From Tritrichomonas musculus (lineage: Eukaryota > Parabasalia > Tritrichomonadida > Tritrichomonadidae): 64,000 nucleotides of DNA. Position 1 is the first letter of the stretch, and every line of letters starts with the position of its first letter. This document shows, piece by piece, positions 53,781 to 64,000 of this stretch. The position numbers and the translations under genes were made by a program. The DNA is taken from the NCBI GenBank assembly GCA_039105265.1, contig JAPFFF010000012.1, positions 3,162,001 to 3,226,000 of the forward strand, given 5' to 3'. Below the pieces are notes generated by a model. It made no database searches. It had not been told where the DNA came from and saw only the letters and a program-made list of their open reading frames with translations.

Positions 53781-54451
53781 CTAAAATTAGTTAAATTTTT
53801 TCTTTTCAAAAGTAATTATTTAAAATAATTCAAAATAAAAATAAAATTTTATCAAAAAAAAAATAAATTCATATATTTTATCTTATTTTAATTACTGCTT
53901 TATATTTATAATTTCTTTATTTATTCATTTTAAATACTTTATATTTAAATAAAGTGTATTATTATTCTCTTTTTTAAATATTTATTTTTATAATAATTTA
54001 TTAATTTATTAAGAAATACTTGTTTTAATGATGATACGTTTATATTTTTTTTTTATATAAATTCTGTGTTTATTGTATTTATATAATCAAGTATATCTTT
54101 ATTTATTTATTCAGGTATAATATTTTTTATGGATTAAATAATTATATTAATTAGTGTTAATATTAATATTAAAATTAATATACAATTAAACATCTTGAGT
54201 TGACTTTTTTTTTTAAATAAGATACATATTTATTAAATATATTAAATAACATAGTAATATCTTCATTTATATATTGATTTAAAATTAATAAATTAAAATT
54301 ATTACTGATAATATATCCATTTGCTAAATATTACTCCTAAATAATGCATTTGAAAAGAAAAAAGATCTAAGAAATCATTTATCATTATAATAATTATAAA
54401 ATACTGTACTTTTTAATTCAGAGATTAACAAAAATTCATAAGATTGGATTC
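53781..54451. other. Gene-free A+T-rich spacer
   Basis: Upstream flank of the cyclase gene; no initiator-like word close to its start codon and no other feature seen. Confidence 0.4.
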
Positions 54452-54945
54452 TTATATGAAAATACTATCATTTTCTCCAAAATCAGATATGTATGATGCA
54501 GTAAAACCATTACCTGAAATATTAAGATGTGACATGCAATCGTAATTAAAGCAACTTTTTAAATATTTAAAGAATTGTTTCTTACCTTCTCCATTCAAAT
54601 TGTTATTTGACAAATCTACAGATATAAATCTATATGGCGTAATACTATACAAAATGATTAAACCTTCTTTTGCTGTAAGATTGCAATAGGTAATTGAACA
54701 ATCTACAAGAGTAAAAACGTTGAATAGATAATTGCATTCTTCTGCAATGATACAATTTCTGACATGAATCTTTTTAGGTTTGCCATGTCTTATAATATAA
54801 ACAAAAAATGTAGAATATTTTTTTGTGATGACTAATCATTCAAATACAACTTCAAAATCATCCAATTTTTCACACCTTTTTGCTAAAAGTAATAGATCTT
54901 CTATTGATTTAACTATAAAAACATTCTTCCCATTTATTATTATAA
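54452..54945 (-). pseudogene. Leucine-rich-repeat protein remnant
   Basis: Minus-strand text shows ribonuclease-inhibitor-type leucine-rich repeats (RFISVDLSNNNLNGEGKKQF; MSHLNISGNGF) preceded by FIVKSIEDLLLLAKRCEKLDD. There is no ATG at the start and one in-frame TGA near 54846. The text ends where the TA-flanked element at 54948 begins, so the 5' part has been cut off by that insertion or lost. Confidence 0.5.
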
Positions 54946-54947
54946 TA

Positions 54948-56038
54948 GAGTACGCCGAAATCGCGTTTTCTTTTTTGAAAAAATTAACAAAGTCAAAAAA
55001 GCGCCATATTTTCGGTATACTATTCTTTTTGTATTTTTAATAACATTTCCAAATAAAAACTTTGTTTTTGTTGAAAAATTGGTGTTTTTTGAATATTATC
55101 ATATATTTTACAATAACTAACTTTTTTTCAGAAAAAGTGGAGAATTACAAAAAACATGATATTTTCGATAAAAAATATTTTTTAAAAAATCAAGTTTCTT
55201 CTTTTTTTAGTATTTGAGTTTATTTTGTTAGTAATATTTTTCTAAAAAAAATATTACTAACAAATTTATAATCCAATTGGGCAAACGATTTTTGTTTCTT
55301 TAGAAAAATAAATTTTCCTATTAATCAAACCAATACAGATTAATGATTTTTATGAACAATAGGCCAAAAAATTACAGGTTGGAAGTTATATTAGTTAGTT
55401 GAGGTGGCATATGATAAAAAAATTGGGGAAAAAAAGAAAATAGATTTCCCGTTCTTGAATAATGCAATGAATTCAATTATATAAAGTTTATAATTTATTT
55501 GATATATATTTTTAAAAATCATATTGTTAAAGCAGAATATTGATCATTCCGAAATTAAAATGATATGTTTAAAAAACTAATGACCAATCATAAATATATT
55601 CAAAATAAACACAATATTTATTGTAAATTACATTCTTTGGTATTTTAAGTAAATAAGAATAAGAATAAGATCATTATGAGCTGAAATTATTTGACTTTTC
55701 ATTCAATACTGAATTAAATAAATAAAATCGAATTTCATATAAAAAACTTGGAAAAACATTTTTTTCTAAATCACAAACATTTATTGAAAAAAATAGTTTT
55801 TTTTGAAAAACAAACTTTTCTGAAAAAAAATTTTTTTTGAATAAAAACAATTACCTATCGAATTTTTTGATTATTTAGAAAAACTCACGTTGAACAAAAA
55901 GGAAGAGTTATTTCATACAGTTTTATTTTTCTTTATTTAACAAGTTTGAATATAAAAAACTTATTTTCTTTGGAATAACTTATGCTTTTTCATTATTGAT
56001 ACTTTTTTCAAATAACAATTCACTATTTCGGCGTACTC
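54948..56038. mobile_element. 1.1-kb TA-flanked non-autonomous transposon
   Basis: Inverted ends GAGTACGCCGAAAT (54948 onward; complement ending 56038) are each bordered by TA (54946-54947, 56039-56040), as in Tc1/mariner-type insertion. The interior is A+T-rich without a transposase. It truncates a leucine-rich-repeat gene. Confidence 0.7.
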
Positions 56039-56040
56039 TA

Positions 56041-56950
56041 ATGAAATAAAATTCAAATTTTTTTTTAAAAATTCATTTAATAAAAAATTTTTTTTATTTC
56101 AAATATAAAATTTTACATTCAAAAAGATACTTTTTTTTCTTGGTAGAATTTTTTCCCGAACTTTTCCCTAAATTTTCATTCAATTTTGAAAGAGCTTTCA
56201 AAAAAACAAAACAATAAAATATTAAAAAAAAAAATAATGAAAGTATTTATATTTAAGTAAACTATTTATTATTAATAGCCAATGGGAGCATGCAATAATT
56301 ATCATTTATTATATGATTTTATCTAGTAAATGATAATGATTTCATGTATGAAATGGTTTTAATAAGCAAAATTTAAAATCATGCTTTTGTAATTACCAGA
56401 TTAATGAGATATATGTATTAAATTAGGTAAACTGTGATAATACATTTCAAAATGGAAATTACGTTTATTTAACTTTTACAACATAAAAATATGTTTATGC
56501 GTTATATTAATGGTAAAGTTTATTGTTTAACTCGAGTTTGATTTGAAACCCAAGCTCGGAGCTAGATTAAAATTTCAAATGATCAAAGGTTTTCATAAGA
56601 TAATTAAACTGAATACATGCTAAACCAATAAGGGATACGTAATTTTTTGTTGCTTATCAATAAAAAAAAATTTTTTAATATCATTTTTTACAATCTTTTT
56701 TTGATTCTTTTTTATCATTATCAAATTTGAAATAAACCTAATTCCTCGTCATATATTGGAAAATAAAAGTTATATTTTTACTAGATTAAACTTATCAATA
56801 AATAATTTCTTTGAATTAAGTAAAAGAAATACTTCAAAATTATTTGAATTGATAATTTTTTTTATTATCATTACTAGTAATATTATAAAAAATAGAAAAA
56901 CTGTATTAACAAGCGAAATTATTTTAGTATAAATCAGCTAAGTATTAAAA
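56041..56950. other. Gene-free A+T-rich spacer
   Basis: No gene or clear element seen. Confidence 0.4.
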
Positions 56951-57325
56951 CTATGCTGATTTTTTTTCGGCAAATTGTTTGAAATAATATTGAAAGGGAG
57001 GTATGGCCAATCTTATGGAATCTTCATTATCTTGAAGTTCGAATATGCCCGTAATTCCTTTTATCTTGTATTTCTTTCCCACTTCTAATATTTTTATATG
57101 CCCATCTGGTGCAAAAAGTTTTGGCATACCATTCTTTTCTGCGTCTAAAAAATAATAACCATCATTATCATCATAAAAATATCCACGGCTATCAAGGTAA
57201 TCATTATAAAAGCTATCATCATCTTCATCATCAAATTTGCAAGAATGTAATTTCATTATAATTCCTTGACCATCTTCTCCTTCAAGTAATAATAAGTATT
57301 TTTCGTCTTTGTTCAATTCAATCAT
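56951..57325 (-). CDS. Unrecognised acidic 124-aa protein
   Basis: Starts at the first ATG, which is 17 nt after an initiator-like TCACT. The sequence is acidic with a Tyr/Asp-rich middle (DDEDDDSFYNDYLDSRGYFY) and beta-strand-like segments at both ends (EKYLLLLEGEDGQGIIMKL; GHIKILEVGKKYKIKGI). It is probably a small soluble domain. No family recognised. Confidence 0.6.
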   Translation of the reverse strand: MIELNKDEKYLLLLEGEDGQGIIMKLHSCKFDDEDDDSFYNDYLDSRGYFYDDNDGYYFLDAEKNGMPKLFAPDGHIKILEVGKKYKIKGITGIFELQDNEDSIRLAIPPFQYYFKQFAEKKSA

Positions 57326-57339
57326 TAGGCTATTAGAAA

Positions 57340-57344
57340 AGTGA
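57340..57344 (-). promoter_or_regulatory. Initiator-like TCACT for the 124-aa gene
   Basis: Minus-strand TCACTTTTC with its A at 57342, 17 nt before the ATG at 57325. Confidence 0.45.
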
Positions 57345-58105
57345 TATCTGCTAAATTTTTTGAGAAGAAATAATTGATTATTTTTTTATACATTCAAAAT
57401 TATATGCACAATTTTTTTGTTTAAAATATAGTTTTTGTTTATTTTTATGATATTATTGTTGTTAAAATAGTAATATATATATATATAAAATAATTAATAT
57501 TATGTAAAAAGTTTTTTTATGAAGAGAATTAATAATATATATTTCAATCTTTATTTTGGTAATATCTTGATATAATAACTAATATTTTAAAATATAATGA
57601 ATGAAAATATTTACAAATAAAACAAAGAATATGAATATACTAATAAAATGTATACCTTTAAAAAAAAACTAATGGAAATCCTATTTTTAAAAGCAAAACA
57701 AGAAATATGATAATAAAATTATTTATAACCTGATGATTTATTAAATGTATTCTTCTATTTGATTGAGAAAATCACTATTGCTGTAATCATTTTTTTTTTT
57801 ATTGATTTTTTTTCCTAACATAAAACATAGACAACCATAGCATTGAATATCAGTATTATACAGGAGCTTTTTCTCAATGAAAAAATAAATCTTCTATTAT
57901 TTTCATATTATTATTTAAAATGAAAAAATGTCTTTGATTTATATATTCTTCATTTAAATATAAATATTATATTCAAAATTGTATGAATTGACGTTAATCA
58001 TAAGACAATGATTACCATAAAGTTTTTTATCAAGATAACGATGATCATTGGTTAATTTTTCTTTGAATTTGCAGTTAGCTTTAATATTATCTTTTCGATA
58101 TAATT

Positions 58106-58136
<31 letters not shown>

Positions 58137-58310
58137 TTTTGAATAGCCAAATTACATAATTAAAATTCAATTCTTGTTTCATTCGAAACCAATTTAATAC
58201 TCAAATTCTCTTGATTACTAATAACAACTAGAACCATTCTTTAATAAAATAATAATAAATTTGAAATCACAACTACAAATTTTTTTTCTATTGAATTTTT
58301 GTCAAAATTT
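57345..58310. other. Gene-free A+T-rich spacer
   Basis: Contains AT dinucleotide runs (about 57471-57487 and 58110-58135); no gene. Confidence 0.4.
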
Positions 58311-58315
58311 TCATT
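58311..58315 (+). promoter_or_regulatory. Initiator-like TCATT for the ankyrin gene
   Basis: TCATTT with its A at 58313, 15 nt before the ATG at 58328. Confidence 0.45.
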
Positions 58316-58327
58316 TGCAAAAAATTA

Positions 58328-60691
58328 ATGCAAGAATATATCGATAAACACAGAAATACTCAAATATATTTACTTGATTTTATTGATATCATAGATGCAT
58401 CTATAATAAACGACCATCCTATTTTTAGTATAATACAAAATTTAATTTCAGATGGAGATAAACTAGAAATTACTTCATTTATTACCCTAATCATTAATAT
58501 CTCAAATTATAAGCATCGCAGACATTATTTTTTCGACCACATCGATCAAATTCTTTTACTTTTAAAAGATAAAATCATGCAATTATATTCAAACTTAGAA
58601 ATATTTAATCTCTTCAAAAATAACAATCGAATTCTACATTTTATTATCGTTAATCACTTTTTAATTCAAGACGATTTGATAGACACAATTTTATCGACCG
58701 ATAAAAATCATTATGAATTTGAACGAATTTTCAAAATGACAGAATTTGACAACGGTTTAAAAAGTGGCGAAAATCAAAGGGAGATATGTCAAATAATTCG
58801 AAAAGATTCAATCCAAGAATTTACTGTTTTTGAAAATCTATCAGGCATCAATCTTTCTGGCTATAAAATCAATTCAACTTTTGACGAAACAAACAAATTT
58901 TTATTGAAGAAAAAAAAAGTGTCATTAATTGAATACGCAACTTTTTTTGGATCACTTAAGATTATTCAATACTTGGTACATAATAAAGTTGAGTTAAATA
59001 GCTCATTGTGGTTTTTTGCAATTTATAGCAACAATGCCAAAGTCATTCGTTACCTCGAAGAAAAAGGAATTTTTCCTGACAATTCAATGGCCAAAGATTT
59101 GTATTATGAATCTATAAAAAGCTTTGACACACAAATGACTGACTACATAAGGAATAATTACTTTAATGAGTCTGATTCAAAAATTAGCTTTCAGGATTAT
59201 TGCTGTTGTTTTAAATGCCATAATTATGTCTTCTTTCCTGAAAGGATTGACAATAATTCTGCCTTTTGCGCTCTTTGCAAATACAATTTGAATGGACTTG
59301 CACGCTTGTTGTTAAATAATTGTAAATTCGATATTAATCAAAAAGTAGTAGTTGAAAAAACAAAAATTCAATATTATAATGTTTGAATGGAATTAAAATT
59401 TCAAATTAAAATGATGTTCATACAATTGAAATTTTTTCTTTGAATTTTTAAATGAAATTTGAGTTTTGTGATTTTCATATTTCTGCTTTATATTCAGCCA
59501 TTAAGCATGATAACGTCGACATTGTTAAACTACTTATGTCATTCGAAAACGTGGATATTAATCTTAAACTTATTTTTTTTTAATCATTTTTTGTAAATAG
59601 AATTCAAAATAAAACTTTTTAAATAAAATTCATGATCCAAAAAGTTTTAATTTTATTCCAAAAAAAGCTTTTTTAAATAAAGTGCGAATTATAAAAAATC
59701 ATATTTAATCAAGTTCAAGCTTTAATATTTTAATAATAACATTCATAATCAATTATTTTAATTTCGAGAAAACAATTTCTAATGCATTGTATTCATGAAA
59801 TTTTAAAATCAATTATTTTTTCATTTTATTTGAAACAATAAATTTAAATGAAGTTTTTTATATTTTGTTTTTATTAATGAAATTTCAATTTATTAATTTT
59901 ATAAAACAATACTTCGTTTTGCTTATGAAAAGAAAAATGAAGAAATTATTCAGCTTTTATACAATCAAAAAAATGATAAAATTTGTCATCGCTTTTGGTT
60001 AAATTGTGAAACATTGACTGAAATAACAATTTATTCAGAAACCAAAAAGATTGGCAAAAGAGCATTTGAAGGATGCACATCTTTGACAAAAATCATATTT
60101 AAAGAGCCATCATCACTGTTGATGATCAAAGATGATGCATTTAAAGGATGCCGTTCACTTGAAAAGATTTCGATCCCATCAACAGTGACTACAATTGGAT
60201 GGCGAGTCTTTAAAAAATGTGAAAAATTGAAAGATATCATAATTCCATCATCGGTAACTTTCATTGGAGACAATGCTTTTGATGAATGCATTTCACTCTC
60301 ATCTGTAACTTTTGAAGGCCCATCTTCATTGAATCATCTTGGAAGGTTTGCATTCAATAAATGTAGTTCATTGAAAGAAATTTTAATTCCTTCATCGTTG
60401 GATGAAATAAAAGAAGGAACTTTTAAAGATTGTTATTCACTTGAAAAAGTCACATTTGAAGAGCCGTCTTCATTGATTTCTATTAATGATTTTGCATTCA
60501 AAGCATGCATTGTTCTAAATAATGTTGTCATTCCTCCTTCAGTAAATTCAATTGGAGATTTTGCATTTCATCGATGCCATTTACTTAAAGAAATAACAAT
60601 ACCTGAATCAGTAACAAATATTGGTGACAATGCATTATCTCAACTTTCATTTGAAGATATTGATGGCAAAACACATTGCATGATATTTTAA
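58328..60691 (+). pseudogene. Ankyrin (DUF3447-type) plus BspA leucine-rich-repeat gene, broken
   Basis: 58328-59386 encodes a 352-codon DUF3447-type N-terminus with ankyrin-like helices (SLIEYATFFGSLKIIQYLV, LNGLARLLLNN). A further ankyrin repeat follows at 59451-59583 (LYSAIKHDNVDIVKLLM). An open frame from about 59900 starts with another ankyrin repeat (LRFAYEKKNEEIIQLLY) and runs straight into BspA-type repeats (60014-60691: IPSSVTFIGDNAFDECISL). The BspA part has no usable ATG of its own, so it belonged to the same gene. The 70-bp and about 320-bp gaps carry no intron signals; they look like decay. Confidence 0.6.
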
Positions 60692-61228
60692 ACTTTTTTT
60701 TAAATTAATAAAAACTTATATCTTTGCATTATTCAACAAATAAACTTCGAGTCATTTTTGCATACGACTCAATTTTTCTGAATAGTATTGAAAAATGAAA
60801 ATAATCAACTCAATTTTGAAATAAATAATAATAGGTTTTCAGTGATAAATTGAAAATTGTGTTGTATGCAAAAAAGAAAACCAGTTTATTTATTTGACTA
60901 AATTCGGTTCAATTTTTTTTTATTGAGGAACAAATCCAGCATTTTTTTATTAAATAAATTTTAAAAAGATTAAAATATTAATTATTTCAATGTTAGATTC
61001 TTAGCCATAAAAATATTTCAAAAAGTTGGACTTGTTATCATTTATGAATTCGAAAATTACATAGACTATGGAGTTCTAACAAGTTTATATCAAAGTCATT
61101 TAATGATTCTCATTTATCATTAAAATAATTAAGAATCAAAGTTTCCTTTTACTATGTTTTCTGGGGGAAAAAAAATTGTATTGCGTTCTCGTCATATTAA
61201 ATAAATGTTAAAAAGATTAAATTTTTAA
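60692..61228. other. Gene-free A+T-rich spacer
   Basis: An 11-bp inverted pair TTTTTGCATAC/GTATGCAAAAA lies at about 60757-60878; otherwise nothing seen. Confidence 0.4.
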
Positions 61229-62218
61229 TTATTTATTAATTAAATGTAAGGATTTCATTAATTCCTTAAAATAATGACTGAATTCATCATATTTTATACA
61301 TTCGATATTTTTTGTGTTTATATTGCCAATACTTGTTTCATAAACAATCATTTTCTTTTTATTTGTTATATGTTTATTTTTGATGAAAGCCTCAAGACAT
61401 TCTTTATTATCTGTATTAGAGGAAAATGCATAAATAGCATACTTACCATCAAAATTTTGTCTTTTGCTTGGTCTGATAAATTTACACAAAACAACAACTG
61501 ATAATACATTTATTAAATATAGATTTTCAGAATTCAAATCTATAGAAATCAAAGGATCTGGATTTGAATTAATTTGATCTTTAATGATTGTTAATTCTTT
61601 TTCACAAAAAGTATTTTTGCTTTTTACTAAATCGTTTATCATTAATAACAACGAAATCATTTTTTCAGGATCATTTCCAACAATGTAAATTTCAGTAATT
61701 TTTTTGTGCATTAATGATTTATTCAGCACTACAGATAAGTCACAATTATCACCAAGAATGGAAACAGCCATATAAGTATCAATCATGAAAAATTTTTGAT
61801 ATGTTGGCACATTATAAGCATAAGACATGAATGCATGATTGCTTATGAATTTTGGTGTATTTGATATGCTCATTAAGCCTTCTATAAGTATAACCGTGTA
61901 ATCTGCACCTTCAATACCATAAATATCATTAACAAAACTTAGAAAGAGATACACAATTCTAGATAAATCATCGAACTTTGAAAGAAAATCATCATCATTT
62001 TCAAAAACTTTTGATATTTCTTGTTCATATAAAAAAAACAGATCATTATTGTCTCTATTGAATAAAGTTTGCATATAACTTTTGAAAAAATCATCTTCAA
62101 TAAAATCCTCAACTGATGAATGTGACTTAGCTTCATCATACATTTGATCATATTTTGCAAGTTCTGGTCTCTGTGATTTAAAATCAGAAAATGACATTCC
62201 TTCAAACATACGATGCAT
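61229..62218 (-). CDS. Unrecognised 329-aa protein, possibly 5'-truncated
   Basis: The first ATG in frame is at 62218, but protein-like text continues upstream (VEVTNLLNGLYKLFPIISV) to a TAG beside a 9-bp hairpin at 62273-62294. The natural start may therefore be lost. The body is mixed helix with acidic patches (VEDFIEDDFFKSY) and hydrophobic strands near residue 260 (LYLINVLSVVVLC). No motif recognised. No initiator-like box is near the ATG. Confidence 0.5.
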   Translation of the reverse strand: MHRMFEGMSFSDFKSQRPELAKYDQMYDEAKSHSSVEDFIEDDFFKSYMQTLFNRDNNDLFFLYEQEISKVFENDDDFLSKFDDLSRIVYLFLSFVNDIYGIEGADYTVILIEGLMSISNTPKFISNHAFMSYAYNVPTYQKFFMIDTYMAVSILGDNCDLSVVLNKSLMHKKITEIYIVGNDPEKMISLLLMINDLVKSKNTFCEKELTIIKDQINSNPDPLISIDLNSENLYLINVLSVVVLCKFIRPSKRQNFDGKYAIYAFSSNTDNKECLEAFIKNKHITNKKKMIVYETSIGNINTKNIECIKYDEFSHYFKELMKSLHLINK

Positions 62219-62294
62219 AATTACAGAAATAATTGGAAATAATTTATATAGGCCATTCAATAAGTTCGTAACTTCTACTTTTTAGAAAGTAGAA

Positions 62295-63101
62295 ATGATT
62301 ATTCAAATAATAAATATAATAATTATAATATATGAACGATACTCTATATTTTGCTAAAATAATTTGCTATTATAACTAATATTCACTGAGTTGTTGTGTA
62401 TTTAAAATTTATTACTTTTAAATTTTCATTTTTTGGAAAATCAAAGGAGATATAAAAATATTTAGTTCAAATCATATGAATGATAAAAAAAATTGTCAAA
62501 TAGATATATTTTTGGAAACATTCCAAATTATGTTTATCCAAACATAAAAATTATATATGACTCAATATGCATACGTTATGATCCGTTAAAGTACGTTAAG
62601 CCTTACTTTTTCAAAAGAATCTATGGTTTGAAGCCTTATTCAAAAGATTCATAAAAAAAATATATAAATTAATAAGACATTGATTTAATATATATGTATA
62701 TAAAAAATCAATGAAAAGTAATTGTTATATATTTCTAAATATATATATATATATTCAAATTTTTGAAAAAAAAATAGCCAAAAAAGTTCAAAATCATTGA
62801 ATTTTTTTATTGAAACATTTTTATTTAGATATTTTCAAAACCATTGGTTAATGATTTATCAATTTTATAATTAATTATAATAATAGTGCATGCATATTAC
62901 CTATATCAATATTCGGATAAATGAAAAGTATTTCATATATTGAGTTAATACCACAAAAATTCAATAATCATTTTTCAGCCTAAAACTGAAAAAAATCTCT
63001 TAAAAGTACTGAATAATAAATTAAACAAAAATCGAAAATAATAAATATATAGATATTGATGAAATGCTTATATATATATAAATAAATATTTTATATCATA
63101 T
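62295..63101. other. Gene-free A+T-rich spacer
   Basis: No gene or repeat of note. Confidence 0.4.
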
Positions 63102-64000
63102 CTACATGTGGAAAAAAGTGCCAGTTACGAACTTATTGAATGACCTATAATTACTAATATATTTTGTTGGCAAAAATGATTTAACATTATTCTCATAAAT
63201 AATATTTGGATCTATTTGATAGTCGATCTTTGTTGGCTTTTTCTTTGGAATGGATTGAATAATGTTGCTTGCTAGAGATGAAATTAACAAATCAATGAGT
63301 CTAATTGAATGCGTTTGCTTCAATTCTATTTCAGTTGAATCAAAATAAAATCGAGTGATCAATTGTGATTGAATTGTTTCATCTTCTGCATATTTTCTGA
63401 GATATTGTGTTTTAAACAGAAGTGATTCTTTCGTTTGAATATATTGCTGCTCTTTTGGCCTGTTAAGTAAATTATCTTTGAAAAAGTTGAATGATAACCG
63501 TTGACTTTCAATTGTATTTTGGTCGCATGTCTCAACAAGGTATCTTTCAACTAAGTCTAAGAAAGATTCAATTGTAACTTTTTCTTTTGAAAGATTTACA
63601 TTTAATGGAAGTGGAGGTGCCTCTTTAATCATCTTGTTGAAATGAAATTGATAAAATTGAGAGTAACGAATCATCATCATTCAATTCATTATTATCAATT
63701 TTTTCAATGCAAGTTTGTATCAAATTAATGCATTCAAGATCAAATAAATCCAATTCGATCATTGGCTTAAATCGTATTATCGGAAATTTCTCACTTTCAT
63801 TAATGAAACACTTGTCAAAATATTTGTTCTCAAAAATAGACGATAGAACTTTTTCAATCAATTCATCATCAAAAACTTTCTGAAGTATTTCTTTCAAATG
63901 TGTTTCTTCCTCTGGAATTCCAACATTCCAATAATCAATCACTAGAAAAAGCTCTGGTCGTTTTGTCATCGGTTTAAATAGACACTCTTTCAAAAAGTCA
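63102..64000 (-). pseudogene. Unrecognised protein, frameshifted and cut by the window edge
   Basis: Two minus-strand frames, 63625-63993 (continuing off the window) and 63102-63680, read as consecutive parts of one protein. The first ends SLLSILSIS where the second begins its protein-like text at KMIKEAPPLPLNVNLSKEK, indicating one frameshift near 63640. The second part has a helical body and ends FNKFVTGTFFHM. No family recognised; it may be a young pseudogene or hold a base error. Confidence 0.45.

Noticed and set aside
59387-59900. Introns between the ankyrin parts
   Set aside because: The gaps lack the conserved splice and branch signals and look like degraded coding sequence.

Overview
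The window is very A+T-rich nuclear DNA of a protist and reads like a parabasalid, most likely a Tritrichomonas/Trichomonas relative. The reasons are: intronless genes; trichomonad-style initiator boxes (TCA then pyrimidine then A/T) a few bases upstream of start codons; large multi-pass class III nucleotide cyclase, BspA-type leucine-rich repeats, DUF3447-type ankyrin proteins and BTB/BACK-F5/8C proteins; and a Polinton (Maverick) fossil. This assignment is inferred from gene content and was not tested by any search.

Layout. 1-1060 is the 3' part of an Arg-Asp repeat protein. 1169-5362 is a head-to-head pair of half-size ABC exporters. 5990 to about 8800 is a broken Polinton fossil. 9044-10440 holds a 16-bp minisatellite and a purine-rich block, and 10637-11711 a dead pogo/DDE_1-like transposase. 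12888-22618 is an island of non-autonomous DNA transposons around one intact protein kinase gene (15170-16396). The island includes two copies each of two families, one mariner-type MITE, and a three-level nest of elements with readable target-site duplications at each level.

23288-29813 has an unknown 206-aa gene, an 11 x 47-bp tandem array and a 1686-aa calponin-homology/coiled-coil protein. 30678-42007 is a field of eroding genes: a glycine-rich/Cys-rich surface protein, an M18 aminopeptidase relic and a Rab-LIM fusion. Beside them lie apparently intact F5/8C and PARP-like ADP-ribosyltransferase genes and a 2-kb hAT-like element. A foreign-looking G+C-rich patch is at 42141-42337.

43438-44747 is an MFS sugar transporter with one frameshift. 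45555-46862 is an inverted repeat carrying two tRNA-Leu(AAG) genes; its right arm lies inside a BTB/BACK-F5/8C gene. 49143-53780 is an intact 1545-aa membrane adenylyl cyclase. The last 10 kb has a leucine-rich-repeat remnant cut by a TA-flanked element, a small acidic protein, a broken ankyrin plus BspA-LRR gene and two unrecognised reading frames, the last running off the window.

The genes do not form a pathway. Apparently intact ones cover transport (ABC pair), signalling (kinase, adenylyl cyclase, ADP-ribosyltransferase) and cytoskeleton (CH/coiled-coil). About half of the recognisable genes are broken, so the region looks like repeat-rich, recombining accessory DNA.
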